Below, in pieces: positions 46,590-55,252 of a DNA stretch of 64,000 bases. The notes under the pieces are model-generated. The model saw only the letters and a list, made by a program, of their open reading frames with translations, made no database searches and was not told where the DNA came from. Numbering within the stretch: position 1 is the stretch's first letter; each line of letters starts with the position of its first letter. The stretch comes from Bacillus smithii (lineage in GTDB: Bacteria; Bacillota; Bacilli; Bacillales; DSM-4216), in assembly GCF_001050115.1 (NCBI RefSeq), contig NZ_CP012024.1, positions 972,001 through 1,036,000 of the forward strand, written 5' to 3'. The position numbers and the translations under genes are program-made.

Positions 46590-46975
46590 AGGATTGCTGC
46601 TGACTGGATATGTTTCAATTATCTTAGTTTTTTCCATATTATTTAAAACACTTATTTCATTTTGGAGTATAGCTCAATGTGTAGAATTGCTTCTAGCGGG
46701 AGCATTTATCCGTCTAAAAGCAGATGAATATAGACCAAATTTCGATTGGGAGACAGAACAAAAATTATGGAGTGACTTTAAGAAATACCGGTCGTATTTT
46801 TATTGTTTCCCTCTGTTTTTGCCAGCAATAGTTGGAACTTTTTTTTCTCTAATATCCATCCCGATCCTGACGATATTCATTTGGTATATGCTAAACAAGC
46901 AAGAAGGTGGTTTTTTTGAATGAAATGCAATTAGATAACGGGGTTTATTATTTATGTCCTTCTAGATGTTAATTG
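46590..46975 (+). pseudogene. Fragment of a second alb operon (3' end of albD, start of albE)
   Basis: Bases 46590-46909 are identical to 56911-57230, the last 107 codons of albD, over all 320 positions. Beyond 46909 the similarity drops abruptly but stays recognisable: MNEMQLDNGVYYLCPS replaces LDKIQLDKEWKISLFPT of albE, then a stop. So the fragment ends in the beginning of a different albE allele. No promoter or start belongs to it; it cannot encode a working AlbD. Confidence 0.85.
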
Positions 46976-47744
46976 TTTATTTGGTTACAAGAGAGAAAGA
47001 ATCAATAAAAGGGAGCATTGATTTTTATGAATATATGCTGATTCTTCAATGGAATTCTTTGGATATTATCCCCGCGACAATACGGATTGCGGTTATTTTT
47101 TCAGACCCTGATGCTCGAGAAGGATCAGTTCTCCTAATAGGAATGCAATAAATTGGAAAATGATGAACTGATGATTGAACCGCTTTGTACGGTTCGGTTT
47201 CCAATGGACGGGGTTGATGGTAAAATATTTTTGGAAAATAAGCGATTTTTTTCTTTGCACCTGTTAGAAGAAAAACTCTGTCAACCCCAATAAAGGCTGG
47301 ATTAAAACGGATTCATAATTTACAAAGATGTTGATGGCGCAGCTATAAAGATATGAAATAGAAGAAATATTATATTGATGGAATTGCTGCTTCAAAAAAC
47401 ATATCGGACGGACCAAGAAGGCGTTGGTTTCAATATGCGGCAAGCAGCTTGGTTCCTTTGCGGCATATCGGTGTAGCTTTGACAGCGACACGCCAATTTA
47501 TGAAAGCGGGTACAAAACGTGGGCGAAAAAAGAACATCTCGTTGGAAGAATACAAGAAACACTCTAAATACGGCTTTAATCGAATCAGATTGCGAAAGGG
47601 TTGTTCTTTGTTATCCTCGAAAAGCTACCAATTGCTCGAAAGCTTAATAAATTGGTATCGAAAAACCTGCTGTCGGAAAAGAGATCATTTTTCATGTGCA
47701 AAATAAACCAGTATAGCGCAATTAAGGAACTACAAGAATGTCGG

Positions 47745-47867
47745 TTCAATGGTAACAGCACACCAAAACTCAGCCTATGAATAAAGCTGGTTTAAAGCCT
47801 TGGTTTTTGTGTTTCCCGGTGCCTTGCTTATCGCTTCTTAGCGGCAACACAGTATGTCACCATTGAA
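47745..47867. repeat. Short segment with imperfect terminal inverted repeats
   Basis: TTCAATGGTAACA (47745-47757) and TGTCACCATTGAA (47855-47867) are inverted repeats with one mismatch in 13. The 123-bp unit has no frame. It could be a small non-autonomous element, but no second copy is seen here. Confidence 0.35.
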
Positions 47868-47969
47868 ATTTACCAGCTTTTAAATAGGTTATAACTAATC
47901 ATATAATTGTAAATAAATATTTTAATCTTTTGATAATAGTGATACACTATAATTGGTTATATTTGATCC

Positions 47970-48027
47970 AGAAAAGATGTGTGACACGGCTGCTTTATGG
48001 CTTGTTGTGAGCGCATACATCTTTTCT
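47970..48027 (+). promoter_or_regulatory. Long hairpin in the mqo leader
   Basis: AGAAAAGATGTGTG (47970-47983) pairs with CATACATCTTTTCT (48014-48027) with one G-T pair, enclosing 30 nt, and ends 34 bases before the mqo start. A TATAAT box lies at 47948-47953, so the hairpin would be at the 5' end of the mRNA. It may stabilise the transcript or act as a protein-binding site. Confidence 0.5.
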
Positions 48028-48061
48028 GTAAATCTTAGGGTATAAGGACGGGACTTTAAAT

Positions 48062-49567
48062 ATGAGTAACAGACATACTACAACAGACGTTATCTTAATT
48101 GGTGCAGGCATCATGAGTGCGACGTTGGGAACGCTGCTGAAAGAATTAGCACCGGATTGGGAAGTTACAGTTTTTGAGAAGCTCGACAAGGCAGGTGAGG
48201 AAAGCTCTAACGAATGGAATAATGCGGGAACAGGACATTCTGCATTGTGCGAGTTGAACTACACTGTCGAAAAACCGGATGGATCCATAGATATCAGCAA
48301 GGCTATCAGAATTAATGAGCAGTTTCAGGTTTCAAAACAATTTTGGTCTTATCTTGTAAAAAACAATCTAATTCGTAATCCTCAGGACTTCATCCGGCCA
48401 TTGCCCCATATCAGTTTCGTACAAGGGGAACAAAACGTACAGTTTTTGAAAAAACGTTTTGAAGCATTGTCCGGCAATCCTCTGTTTCAAGGGATGGAAT
48501 TTTCCGATGATCCGGGAAAACTGAAGGAATGGATTCCACTTATGATGAAAGACCGGACAATCAATAAACCGATAGCGGCAACAAGAATCGAATCCGGAAC
48601 AGACGTCAACTTTGGCGCATTAACGCGTATGTTGTTTGACCACTTAAAGAATCAAGGCGTCGATATCCACTACAAACATAAAGTCCAAGATATTAAACGT
48701 ACCAGCGACGGATTATGGGAATTGAAAGTAAAAAATCTCGATAGCGGTACTGTCGAACTCCATACTGCAAAATTCCTCTTTATCGGCGCCGGCGGCGGAA
48801 GTCTGCCTTTACTGCAAAAAACCGGCATTCCTGAAAGTAAGCATATTGGAGGATTTCCGGTAAGCGGATTATTCCTGGTATGTAACAATCCGGAGGTTGT
48901 AGCGCAGCATCATGCAAAAGTATACGGCAAAGCTGCAATTGGTGCTCCTCCAATGTCTGTTCCGCATCTTGATACACGATATATCGACAACAAAAAATCA
49001 TTGCTCTTTGGACCGTTTGCCGGCTTTTCGCCAAAATTCTTAAAAACCGGTTCAAATCTGGATTTATTTGCTTCCGTAAAACCGCATAATCTCGTAACGA
49101 TGTTGGCGTCAGGCGTCAAAAATATGTCATTGGTAAAATACCTGATCCAACAACTTATGTTATCGAAAGAAAAGCGGATTCAAGAGTTGCGAGAGTTTGT
49201 CCCGAACGCCAAAAGCGAAGATTGGGATATTGTAGTAGCGGGTCAACGTGTACAAGTGATCAAAGATACGGAGACCGGCGGCAAAGGAACGCTTCAATTT
49301 GGTACAGAAGTTGTTAGCGCCGCTGATGGTTCGGTCGCTGCATTGCTCGGTGCTTCTCCGGGTGCTTCTACTGCCGTTCACGTTATGCTTGATGTGATCA
49401 AAAGATGCTTCCCGCAACATCTAAATGCGTGGGAACCGAAAATAAAAGAAATGATTCCTTCTTATGGCTTGTCACTCTTGCAAAAACCAGAACTTATTCA
49501 TGAAATTCATGCATATACAGCGCGGACGCTTGGATTAGAGGAAAAAAAACAAGCAAATCCGGCGTAA
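48062..49567 (+). CDS. mqo: Malate:quinone oxidoreductase
   Basis: This 501-residue FAD enzyme has the N-terminal dinucleotide motif [20 protein letters not shown] (about residues 10-29), then [18 protein letters not shown] and the C-terminal [19 protein letters not shown] typical of Mqo. It oxidises malate to oxaloacetate and passes electrons to menaquinone at the membrane face. ATAAGGACGGGAC precedes the ATG. It is a single gene with its own long leader hairpin and a strong terminator. Confidence 0.95.
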   Translation: MSNRHTTTDVILIGAGIMSATLGTLLKELAPDWEVTVFEKLDKAGEESSNEWNNAGTGHSALCELNYTVEKPDGSIDISKAIRINEQFQVSKQFWSYLVKNNLIRNPQDFIRPLPHISFVQGEQNVQFLKKRFEALSGNPLFQGMEFSDDPGKLKEWIPLMMKDRTINKPIAATRIESGTDVNFGALTRMLFDHLKNQGVDIHYKHKVQDIKRTSDGLWELKVKNLDSGTVELHTAKFLFIGAGGGSLPLLQKTGIPESKHIGGFPVSGLFLVCNNPEVVAQHHAKVYGKAAIGAPPMSVPHLDTRYIDNKKSLLFGPFAGFSPKFLKTGSNLDLFASVKPHNLVTMLASGVKNMSLVKYLIQQLMLSKEKRIQELREFVPNAKSEDWDIVVAGQRVQVIKDTETGGKGTLQFGTEVVSAADGSVAALLGASPGASTAVHVMLDVIKRCFPQHLNAWEPKIKEMIPSYGLSLLQKPELIHEIHAYTARTLGLEEKKQANPA

Positions 49568-49584
49568 CCGAAAAAACCGTATAT

Positions 49585-49636
49585 GAAAGGAAGCATCATT
49601 TGCCGTTTTAGCAATGGATGCTTCCTTTCGTTTTTT
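49585..49636 (+). terminator. Terminator after mqo
   Basis: GAAAGGAAGCATC (49585-49597) and GATGCTTCCTTTC (49617-49629) form a perfect 13-bp stem, followed by a T run at 49631-49636. Confidence 0.9.
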
Positions 49637-49859
49637 CAAGTACCTTGATTGGTTTAGTCGACAGAAGTCAATTGATGACAGAAGAAGGGGTTAATAGGTG
49701 ACTTAACGATGTAACTAGTGGGCAAGAAAGGGATTTTGCAATCAGTATTGATCGCAGCTTGAAAAAAATAATGCAACAAAAGAAAGGTATAATGAAAAAT
49801 CGGCGTGATTCTAACTGCTTGAATATTTCGTATAATGCTGTCTAAGGGGGTATATTTAA

Positions 49860-50258
49860 ATGGAAATAGTTTATAAATACAATGAACCGGTAAAAGCGGA
49901 AGACGTTATACAAGTATTTAGGAATAGTGGCATTACTCGCCCGATTGGTCAAAAAGAGCGGATTCAGAAGATGTTGGACCATGCCAATCTTATTCTGACA
50001 GCTTGGGACCATAATCGATTGGTTGGAATCGCCCGCGCTTTAACGGATTTCAGTTATTGTTGTTACCTCTCTGACTTGGCTGTCGATCAAGATTATCAAA
50101 AAAGCGGGATTGGCAAGGAACTCATAGAGAGGATAAGGGAAATTATCGGTGAAGAGGTCGCCCTTATCCTGTTATCGGCACCAAGTGCAATGGATTATTA
50201 TCCAAAAGTTGGTTTTGATAAGGTTGATAATGGTTTTATTATTCGCCGTAAGCGTTGA
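49860..50258 (+). CDS. GNAT acetyltransferase, 132 aa
   Basis: This small GNAT protein has DLAVDQDYQKSGIGKELIER (about residues 72-91) with the acetyl-CoA pyrophosphate loop, and YYPKVGFDKVDNGFII at the end. AGGGGG lies before the ATG. Similar to the YhbS/ElaA-like group; the substrate is unknown. Confidence 0.85.
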   Translation: MEIVYKYNEPVKAEDVIQVFRNSGITRPIGQKERIQKMLDHANLILTAWDHNRLVGIARALTDFSYCCYLSDLAVDQDYQKSGIGKELIERIREIIGEEVALILLSAPSAMDYYPKVGFDKVDNGFIIRRKR

Positions 50259-50556
50259 TGGCTGTGATTTTGTTTGTAAAAATCCACAAGATCATTTAAT
50301 ACGGCTTTATCAAAAATAAAAGCCGATTTATTCAGCCCGACAGCCCGAAGCTGCACCTTGAAAAGCTTTATGTCATCCAGTCAACTACAAAAAAGAGGGC
50401 GCTCGATAGTGCACCCAACGGATTGACATTAGAGCCTTTCATTCATTCAATATGATGATCTATATTAAAAGAGCTCTAAATTTTTAAATTACTTTTTTTA
50501 TTAGGTAACTGGTAAACAAAGAAGTATAGTATTTCCACTATTATCCCAAGTGCGAA
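50259..50556. other. Gap after the GNAT gene
   Basis: About 300 bases; I see no gene or strong structure. Confidence 0.35.
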
Positions 50557-50946
50557 TTAGAATATGGCTATGTACAAGACGCCTAGATTGCTTGCTGACA
50601 ACTTCTCGGAGAACAGTGTGTAAATAGCGGCAAATAACCAACATAAAGTGAATGTGAAAGCATATTTAACAACTGTAGATAAGAACTTATTTTTAATTTC
50701 ATTTAAATTTTTAGACAATAGTTCTGCAACGAGAAAAAACGCGGTCACATAACCGATAAAATTCAGGGTGAACCATAAATTTTTTATGAATCCTCCATTT
50801 TCAATGTTCACTTCAGGAAGGGAATTTAAAAATTTCAAACCAAAGAAAAAGATTGAAACCGGTATTGATAAAATGACTAGACAAAGGATTGCGACAAGTA
50901 TAAGGGCAATTATGGCATCGCTATAGTATTATCTCTTTTTGCTCAT
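50557..50946 (-). pseudogene. Membrane protein gene with an early stop
   Basis: From an ATG at 50946 (GGATAGGGAT upstream) the frame reads MSKKR, then a TAA, then continues unbroken for 124 codons with three or four membrane helices (IIALILVAILCLVILSIPVS, NLWFTLNFIGYVTAFFLVAE, YAFTFTLCWLFAAIYTLF). A TTG at 50838 would give 93 residues but has no ribosome binding site and cuts off the first helix. So an early nonsense change is likely. No family recognised. Confidence 0.5.
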
Positions 50947-51561
50947 TTTAGGATCCCTATCCTACAAATAGTTACAGTATTGTAATTATTATACATCTCA
51001 TTTATGGTATAATAAAGTAATTACTAGAATTATATTCCATCTTTCAGTTTTGACGGGATTGTTGATGAAAACAATTAACAATCTTCATTTTTGAACAGAA
51101 ACTATTATATTGAAAAATGGAAACCTTGGATTTTAACCTACTTGTTCATTATCAATCGTAGATTATTAGCCATGACAGGGTGGGGCTGCTGGTTCGAGAC
51201 CAATCGGAATCATTATGAAACCCTATTACTTTGTGTATTCGTTAATAAAATCCTGGTTGTTGAGATATTTCGTACAAAAGTGGAAGCTATTTTTGTGTTG
51301 TTTCTTTTTCCTTTTGTGTCAAGCAATTCTCTAGACAAAAATGATTTTCTCCATGTTTTTGAATACTTTGCCATTTTCACAATACCTCTTCTTTAGCACT
51401 TGCTCCCTTTCGTATAGTTGTCACTTATGTAACAATTTAACTCTACCAGTCTGTTCTATCCCGCTTGATATGAATACATTTTATTATTTTTTGCATCATC
51501 AATACGTTGTTAACAGAAAAGTCAAACATCATTAACAGATTTTTCAAATTATTATATTGAA
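50947..51561. other. Region upstream of sboA
   Basis: It holds the tRNA-Val fragment at 51173-51214. No intact gene. The AT-rich stretch 51400-51561 is the upstream control region of sboA, where AbrB, Rok and ResD act in B. subtilis; I cannot assign individual sites. Confidence 0.4.
51173..51214 (+). other. 3' half of tRNA-Val (possible attachment-site relic)
   Basis: The stretch matches the intact tRNA-Val gene (25355-25427) from the anticodon to the discriminator base and two bases beyond, including CTGGTTCGAGACCA and TCGGAATCATT, with about four differences. It cannot fold as a tRNA. Such 3' halves are left by integrases that use tRNA genes. It lies on the plus strand, while the intact gene is on the minus strand. 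Confidence 0.75.
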
Positions 51562-51590
51562 TTAACAATTTTGGTAATTTACCATTAAAT
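51562..51590 (+). promoter_or_regulatory. Candidate sboA promoter
   Basis: TTAACA (51562-51567), a 17-bp spacer and TTAAAT (51585-51590), 54 bases before the sboA start. Both boxes are imperfect. Confidence 0.4.
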
Positions 51591-51643
51591 TGTACCCGGG
51601 TATTACTGAAATTAACTAATATAACAAAAGGAGGAAATGTGTT

Positions 51644-51775
51644 ATGAAAAGGGGAGTAATTGTAGAGAACAAAGGATGCTCAGCATGTTCCATTGGTGCA
51701 TTATGTCTAGCTGATGGACCGGTACCTGATTTTGAGGTTGCTGCTATTTCTGGTACTTTCGGGCTTGTGGGGTAA
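51644..51775 (+). CDS. sboA: Subtilosin A-like sactipeptide precursor
   Basis: This 43-residue peptide has the length of B. subtilis SboA. An 8-residue leader (MKRGVIVE) is followed by a 35-residue core starting NKGCSACSIGALCLADGP and ending GTFGLVG. The three cross-linked cysteines (core 4, 7 and 13) and partners Phe22 and Phe31 are conserved; Thr28 is Ser. Asn1 and Gly35 for head-to-tail cyclisation are kept. About 11 of 35 core residues differ from subtilosin A, including Thr6 to Ala and Trp34 to Val. AAAGGAGG lies before the ATG. The maturation genes albA-albG follow, but only after an IS110-family element. Confidence 0.96.
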   Translation: MKRGVIVENKGCSACSIGALCLADGPVPDFEVAAISGTFGLVG

Positions 51776-51971
51776 AATTTTAGGGGATTGTTCCAAATAG
51801 GTGTCAAGCCTTCACAATGAATAAAATATTTAATTTACCAGTTCATGCATTTGTTAAGGCTCAGACATCATTGGGACGCCCCCCTTGTAAATTGTACAAT
51901 ACAGAATATAAAAATAAATTTTTTATAAGGAGCATTCCTGTAATGAGGAAATTTGAGGTTTGATAAAAAAA

Positions 51972-52039
51972 AGTCCCCTTGGTATAGTACAGGGTGTCAA
52001 TGCGCGTTGACCCCGAATTTCAATAAACCAAGGAGGACT
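51972..52039 (+). promoter_or_regulatory. Leader stem sequestering the transposase ribosome binding site (copy B)
   Basis: AGTCCCCTTGG (51972-51982) pairs with CCAAGGAGGACT (52028-52039), which holds AAGGAGG. The inner hairpin is GGGTGTCAA (51992-52000) with TTGACCCC (52007-52014). Same layout as copy A, with changed bases. Confidence 0.6.
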
Positions 52040-52043
52040 CAAA

Positions 52044-53327
52044 ATGAATTATACACAAAATCAAAAAATCTCTCAAATTACACCATCAACTCTCATTGTA
52101 GGTATTGATGTAGCTAAAGAAAAGCACGTTGCCCGTTTTCAAGATGACCGAGGCTTAGAATTTGGCAAGAGATTGATCTTTGAAAATCGTATACACGGCT
52201 TTCAAACCTTATTAGATTGGGTTAATCATATTCAAAAAGAAAATCATAAGGACCACGTGATTTTTGGAATGGAGCCAACAGGTCATTATTGGCTAAATCT
52301 TGCTTACTTTCTTAAGGCAAAAGGATATGATGTAGTGCTAGTGAATCCCATGCACGTCAAAAAAAGTAAAGAGCTTGATGACAATTCGCCTACAAAAAAC
52401 GATACAAAAGATGCTCGTGTCATTGCACAGTTAATGAAAGATGGGCGATACTCCGTACCGAACCTATTAGAGGGCGTATACGCTGAACTAAGGGAAGGCG
52501 TCAAATTACGAGATCAGCTCATCAAACAGCTTATGATCATTGAAGGGCGGATTGAAAACGTCATTCAGCGCTTTTTCCCAGAGTTTTTCGATGTGTTTGG
52601 AGATTGGAAAGGTAAAGCAGCCTTTTATACCTTGCGCATGTTTCCATTTCCCTCTCATATTCAAAAGTTGTCACCAGAAGAAGTGCTGCAAAAATGGAAA
52701 CCGTATGTACAGCGTGGGGTTGGGCTGAAACGAGCAACCCGACTCGTAGAAGTAGCGAAAAAGAGCGTTGGGATTGAGACAGGAATCCAGTTCGCAAAAA
52801 GAGAATTGGATTGCCTATTGGATCAATATGAGCTTTACAAGAAACAGTTAGCACAACTAGATGAAGAACTAGAAGGTGTTGTTGAAAGCATACCAGGTGC
52901 GAAACAAATGACCAATATCCCGGGACTTAGTTACACTACCATTGCTTTGTTCTTTGCGGAAGTAGGAGATTTAACCAAGTACAATCATCCGCAACAATTA
53001 GTCAATCTGGCAGGGCTTTCTTTAAGAGAACACAGTTCAGGAAAGTATAAAGGGCAAACACGCATAACCAAAAGGGGTCGAAGACGTTTACGAAAAGCAT
53101 TATACCTGGCCATTCGACCATTGGTTGCCCATAATCCTGTATTTAAAGCCTTGCATCATTACTATACCAATCGGCCAGACAGGCCGTTAAAAAAACAACA
53201 GTCTCTGATTGCCTTGTGTTGTAAATTATTACGTGTGTTATTTGCCATTGGTAAGAAACAGTGTGAGTTTGATGGATTAAAGCTATTAAAGGGATTACCT
53301 CAAATAAAAGCATTACAGGCTGCATAA
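52044..53327 (+). CDS. IS110-family transposase (copy B)
   Basis: This 427-residue protein has the RuvC-like N-terminal domain (VGIDVAKEKHVARFQDDRG, GMEPTGHYWLNLAYFLKAKG, KNDTKDARVIAQLMKDGRYS) and the C-terminal domain with IPGLSYTTIALFFAEVGDL and LAGLSLREHSSGKYKGQ. Full length and apparently intact, with AAGGAGG before the ATG. Related to copy A throughout, but with many differences, so the two are distinct IS types. Confidence 0.93.
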   Translation: MNYTQNQKISQITPSTLIVGIDVAKEKHVARFQDDRGLEFGKRLIFENRIHGFQTLLDWVNHIQKENHKDHVIFGMEPTGHYWLNLAYFLKAKGYDVVLVNPMHVKKSKELDDNSPTKNDTKDARVIAQLMKDGRYSVPNLLEGVYAELREGVKLRDQLIKQLMIIEGRIENVIQRFFPEFFDVFGDWKGKAAFYTLRMFPFPSHIQKLSPEEVLQKWKPYVQRGVGLKRATRLVEVAKKSVGIETGIQFAKRELDCLLDQYELYKKQLAQLDEELEGVVESIPGAKQMTNIPGLSYTTIALFFAEVGDLTKYNHPQQLVNLAGLSLREHSSGKYKGQTRITKRGRRRLRKALYLAIRPLVAHNPVFKALHHYYTNRPDRPLKKQQSLIALCCKLLRVLFAIGKKQCEFDGLKLLKGLPQIKALQAA

Positions 53328-53577
53328 AAGCTTTCAAACGACTTGTTATTCTGACAAACACCAATAGTGCAGAGTTGGAGTATATTTTCACCATTCGGGC
53401 ATTAGACCCTGTAAAGGAGCATATCCAACCTCCACCTCATGGGTACGCAGGACGAAGGAATGTGTGGATCTTAAAATCCAGTGATACATGGGAGGGTGAG
53501 CGACCATGAGAAGTGTGGAGACTTCTTGCACGGTCATACATGATATTACAGATATTGTAAATCTGTATTATAGGATG
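53328..53577 (+). ncRNA. Candidate bridge RNA region of IS110 copy B
   Basis: Stem GTTGGA/TCCAAC (53374-53379 with 53424-53429) encloses a loop with ACCATTCG and AAAGGAGCATA; GGAT/ATCC (53466-53469 with 53476-53479) has a 6-nt loop; AGAAGT/ACTTCT follows, then TACAGAT/ATCTGTA near the right end. The loop string AAGGAGCAT equals nine bases of the left end of the element. The same order of elements with compensating changes is in copy A. Confidence 0.5.
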
Positions 53578-53717
53578 CACCTTACCATGTAAATATATTG
53601 AATAAATACAAGAAATTTACACTCATTTGAGGTGAAGAAGCTATTATGTGTTAGCGAAATTTAAAGAAAACGCGAGAATTTTGAAGAAAATTAAAGTTTA
53701 TAGAGGGAGGGATGGAA

Positions 53718-55061
53718 ATGGCCTTAAAAAATAAATATCCCTATATAGGGGATCATATAAGAATTCATAAACTACCATCAGGCGGTGTTCTTGAAATCGA
53801 TTATTTAAGAGAAGATGTTTCCGCTTCGGATTTTGAGTATCTAGATTTAAATCAAACTGCTTATGAGATTTGCATGCGTATGGATGGCACCAAAACGATT
53901 GAAGAAATCTTACAAGCACAATGTGATAAATACAATGAAAATATACATGACCATGAGGGATGGTATTATGATATGATCCATATGCTTTTGAAAAAGCAAG
54001 TTATAAAAATAATGGATCAGGCTAAATACAAACTTATACAAGTAAGCGGAAGCAATGAATATCCAATGCCATTACATGCTACATTTGAACTAACACACAA
54101 ATGTAATTTAAAATGTGAACATTGTTATCTAGAAAGTTCCCCTCAAGCACAAGGGACAATTTCTTTAGAAAAATTTAAGAAAGTTACAGATATGTTATAT
54201 AAAAACGGTGTACTAACCTGTGAAATTACCGGTGGGGAAGTATTTGTCCATCCAAAAGCAAACGAGATTCTAGCATATGCATTAAACAAATTTAAAAAGG
54301 TAGCGATCTTAACAAATGGAACATTATTAAGGAAAGAAAGTGCAGATCTTTTAATAAAATATAAACATAAGATCATTGTGGGCATTTCCTTAGATAGTGT
54401 CCGGCCGGAAGTACATAATCGTTTCAGGGGAAAAAAGCATGCCTTTGAACAGACTTGTAAAACGATTAAGTTACTCAGCGATAATGGCATTTTTGTTCGA
54501 GTTGCTATGTCTGTTTTTGAAGATAATATGTGGGAAATACGTGAAATGGCCAGTTTAGTAAAAGAACTGGGAGCTAAGTTATTTACTTATAATTGGGTGA
54601 ATGATTTTGGTAGAGGAAAAAATATAGAACTTCCCACTGTGAACGCAAATGTATATCAAAAGTTCTTATCCTATGAAAAGGAACTACTTGAAGAATTCAA
54701 AGATTTAATTCCGATTATTCCATATGAAAGAAAAAGGGTAAGTAATTGTGGAGCTGGATGGCGTTCTATAGTGGTAGATCCATATGGCAATGTTCGGCCA
54801 TGTGCCTTATTTCCGAAAACATTCTCTTTAGGAAATATTTTAACAGATTCATATGAAAATATATTTAAATCGCCAATTGTCCACAAATTATGGAAATTAC
54901 AGTCTCCCAAATTTAGTGAACATTGTAAGAAAGGCTGTCCTTTTAATGGATATTGTGGAGGCTGCTATTTGAAAGGATTAAATGCTAACAAACATCATCG
55001 TACAAATACTTGTTCTTGGGCAAAAAATGAGAATCTGGAGGATATTCTCCAGCTTGTTTAG
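53718..55061 (+). CDS. albA: AlbA, radical SAM sactisynthase
   Basis: This 447-residue enzyme installs the three sulfur-to-alpha-carbon bonds in the precursor. An N-terminal PqqD-like recognition domain (about residues 1-105) is followed by the radical SAM motif THKCNLKCEHCYLE (C-x3-C-x2-C) and a C-terminal SPASM domain with CGAGWRSIVVDPYGNVRPC and EHCKKGCPFNGYCGGC for auxiliary iron-sulfur clusters. I start at ATG 53718, six bases after GGGAGGG; ATG 53712 is too close to it. B. subtilis AlbA has 448 residues. First gene of the alb operon. Confidence 0.96.
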   Translation: MALKNKYPYIGDHIRIHKLPSGGVLEIDYLREDVSASDFEYLDLNQTAYEICMRMDGTKTIEEILQAQCDKYNENIHDHEGWYYDMIHMLLKKQVIKIMDQAKYKLIQVSGSNEYPMPLHATFELTHKCNLKCEHCYLESSPQAQGTISLEKFKKVTDMLYKNGVLTCEITGGEVFVHPKANEILAYALNKFKKVAILTNGTLLRKESADLLIKYKHKIIVGISLDSVRPEVHNRFRGKKHAFEQTCKTIKLLSDNGIFVRVAMSVFEDNMWEIREMASLVKELGAKLFTYNWVNDFGRGKNIELPTVNANVYQKFLSYEKELLEEFKDLIPIIPYERKRVSNCGAGWRSIVVDPYGNVRPCALFPKTFSLGNILTDSYENIFKSPIVHKLWKLQSPKFSEHCKKGCPFNGYCGGCYLKGLNANKHHRTNTCSWAKNENLEDILQLV

Positions 55062-55072
55062 GAGGGTTTTTC

Positions 55073-55252
55073 ATGTCAGAAAATCGACAAAATCGCGGAA
55101 GTCAACGGAGGGTATTTCAATATATTATTTCATTGATCTTTTTTGCGGCAGCTATTACTTATTTCGTAAAAGGTAATTGGGGTTTAGCCGTTTTCTCTCT
55201 AATCATAGCCATTGTGTTTGTCGTTCGAGCAACAAAGGATGTGAAACGATGA
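55073..55252 (+). CDS. albB: AlbB, small membrane protein
   Basis: This 59-residue protein has a basic N-terminus (MSENRQNRGSQRRVFQ) and two membrane helices (YIISLIFFAAAITYFV and WGLAVFSLIIAIVFVVRA). Size and place match AlbB of the subtilosin operon, needed for immunity or export together with AlbC and AlbD. TTAGGAGGG lies before the ATG. Its stop overlaps the start of albC (ATGA). Confidence 0.9.
   Translation: MSENRQNRGSQRRVFQYIISLIFFAAAITYFVKGNWGLAVFSLIIAIVFVVRATKDVKR

Larger units (their letters stand above)
46976..48061. other. Decayed region before mqo
   Basis: No intact gene. Short readable stretches (for example about 47470-47570, in one frame SDTPIYESGYKTWAKKEH) look like remnants. 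A 123-bp segment bounded by imperfect inverted repeats (47745-47757 and 47855-47867) and the mqo leader hairpin (47970-48027) lie here. Confidence 0.45.
51925..53577 (+). mobile_element. IS110-family insertion sequence, copy B, between sboA and albA
   Basis: It starts at ATAAGGAGCATTCCTGT (51925-51941), as in copy A, and ends near ATAGGATG (53570-53577). It carries one intact transposase gene in the direction of the alb operon. It separates sboA from albA, which are close together in B. subtilis. The right end is approximate. Confidence 0.78.

Noticed and set aside
51091-51396. 101-codon plus-strand frame upstream of sboA
   Set aside because: It runs through the tRNA-Val fragment and has no ribosome binding site.
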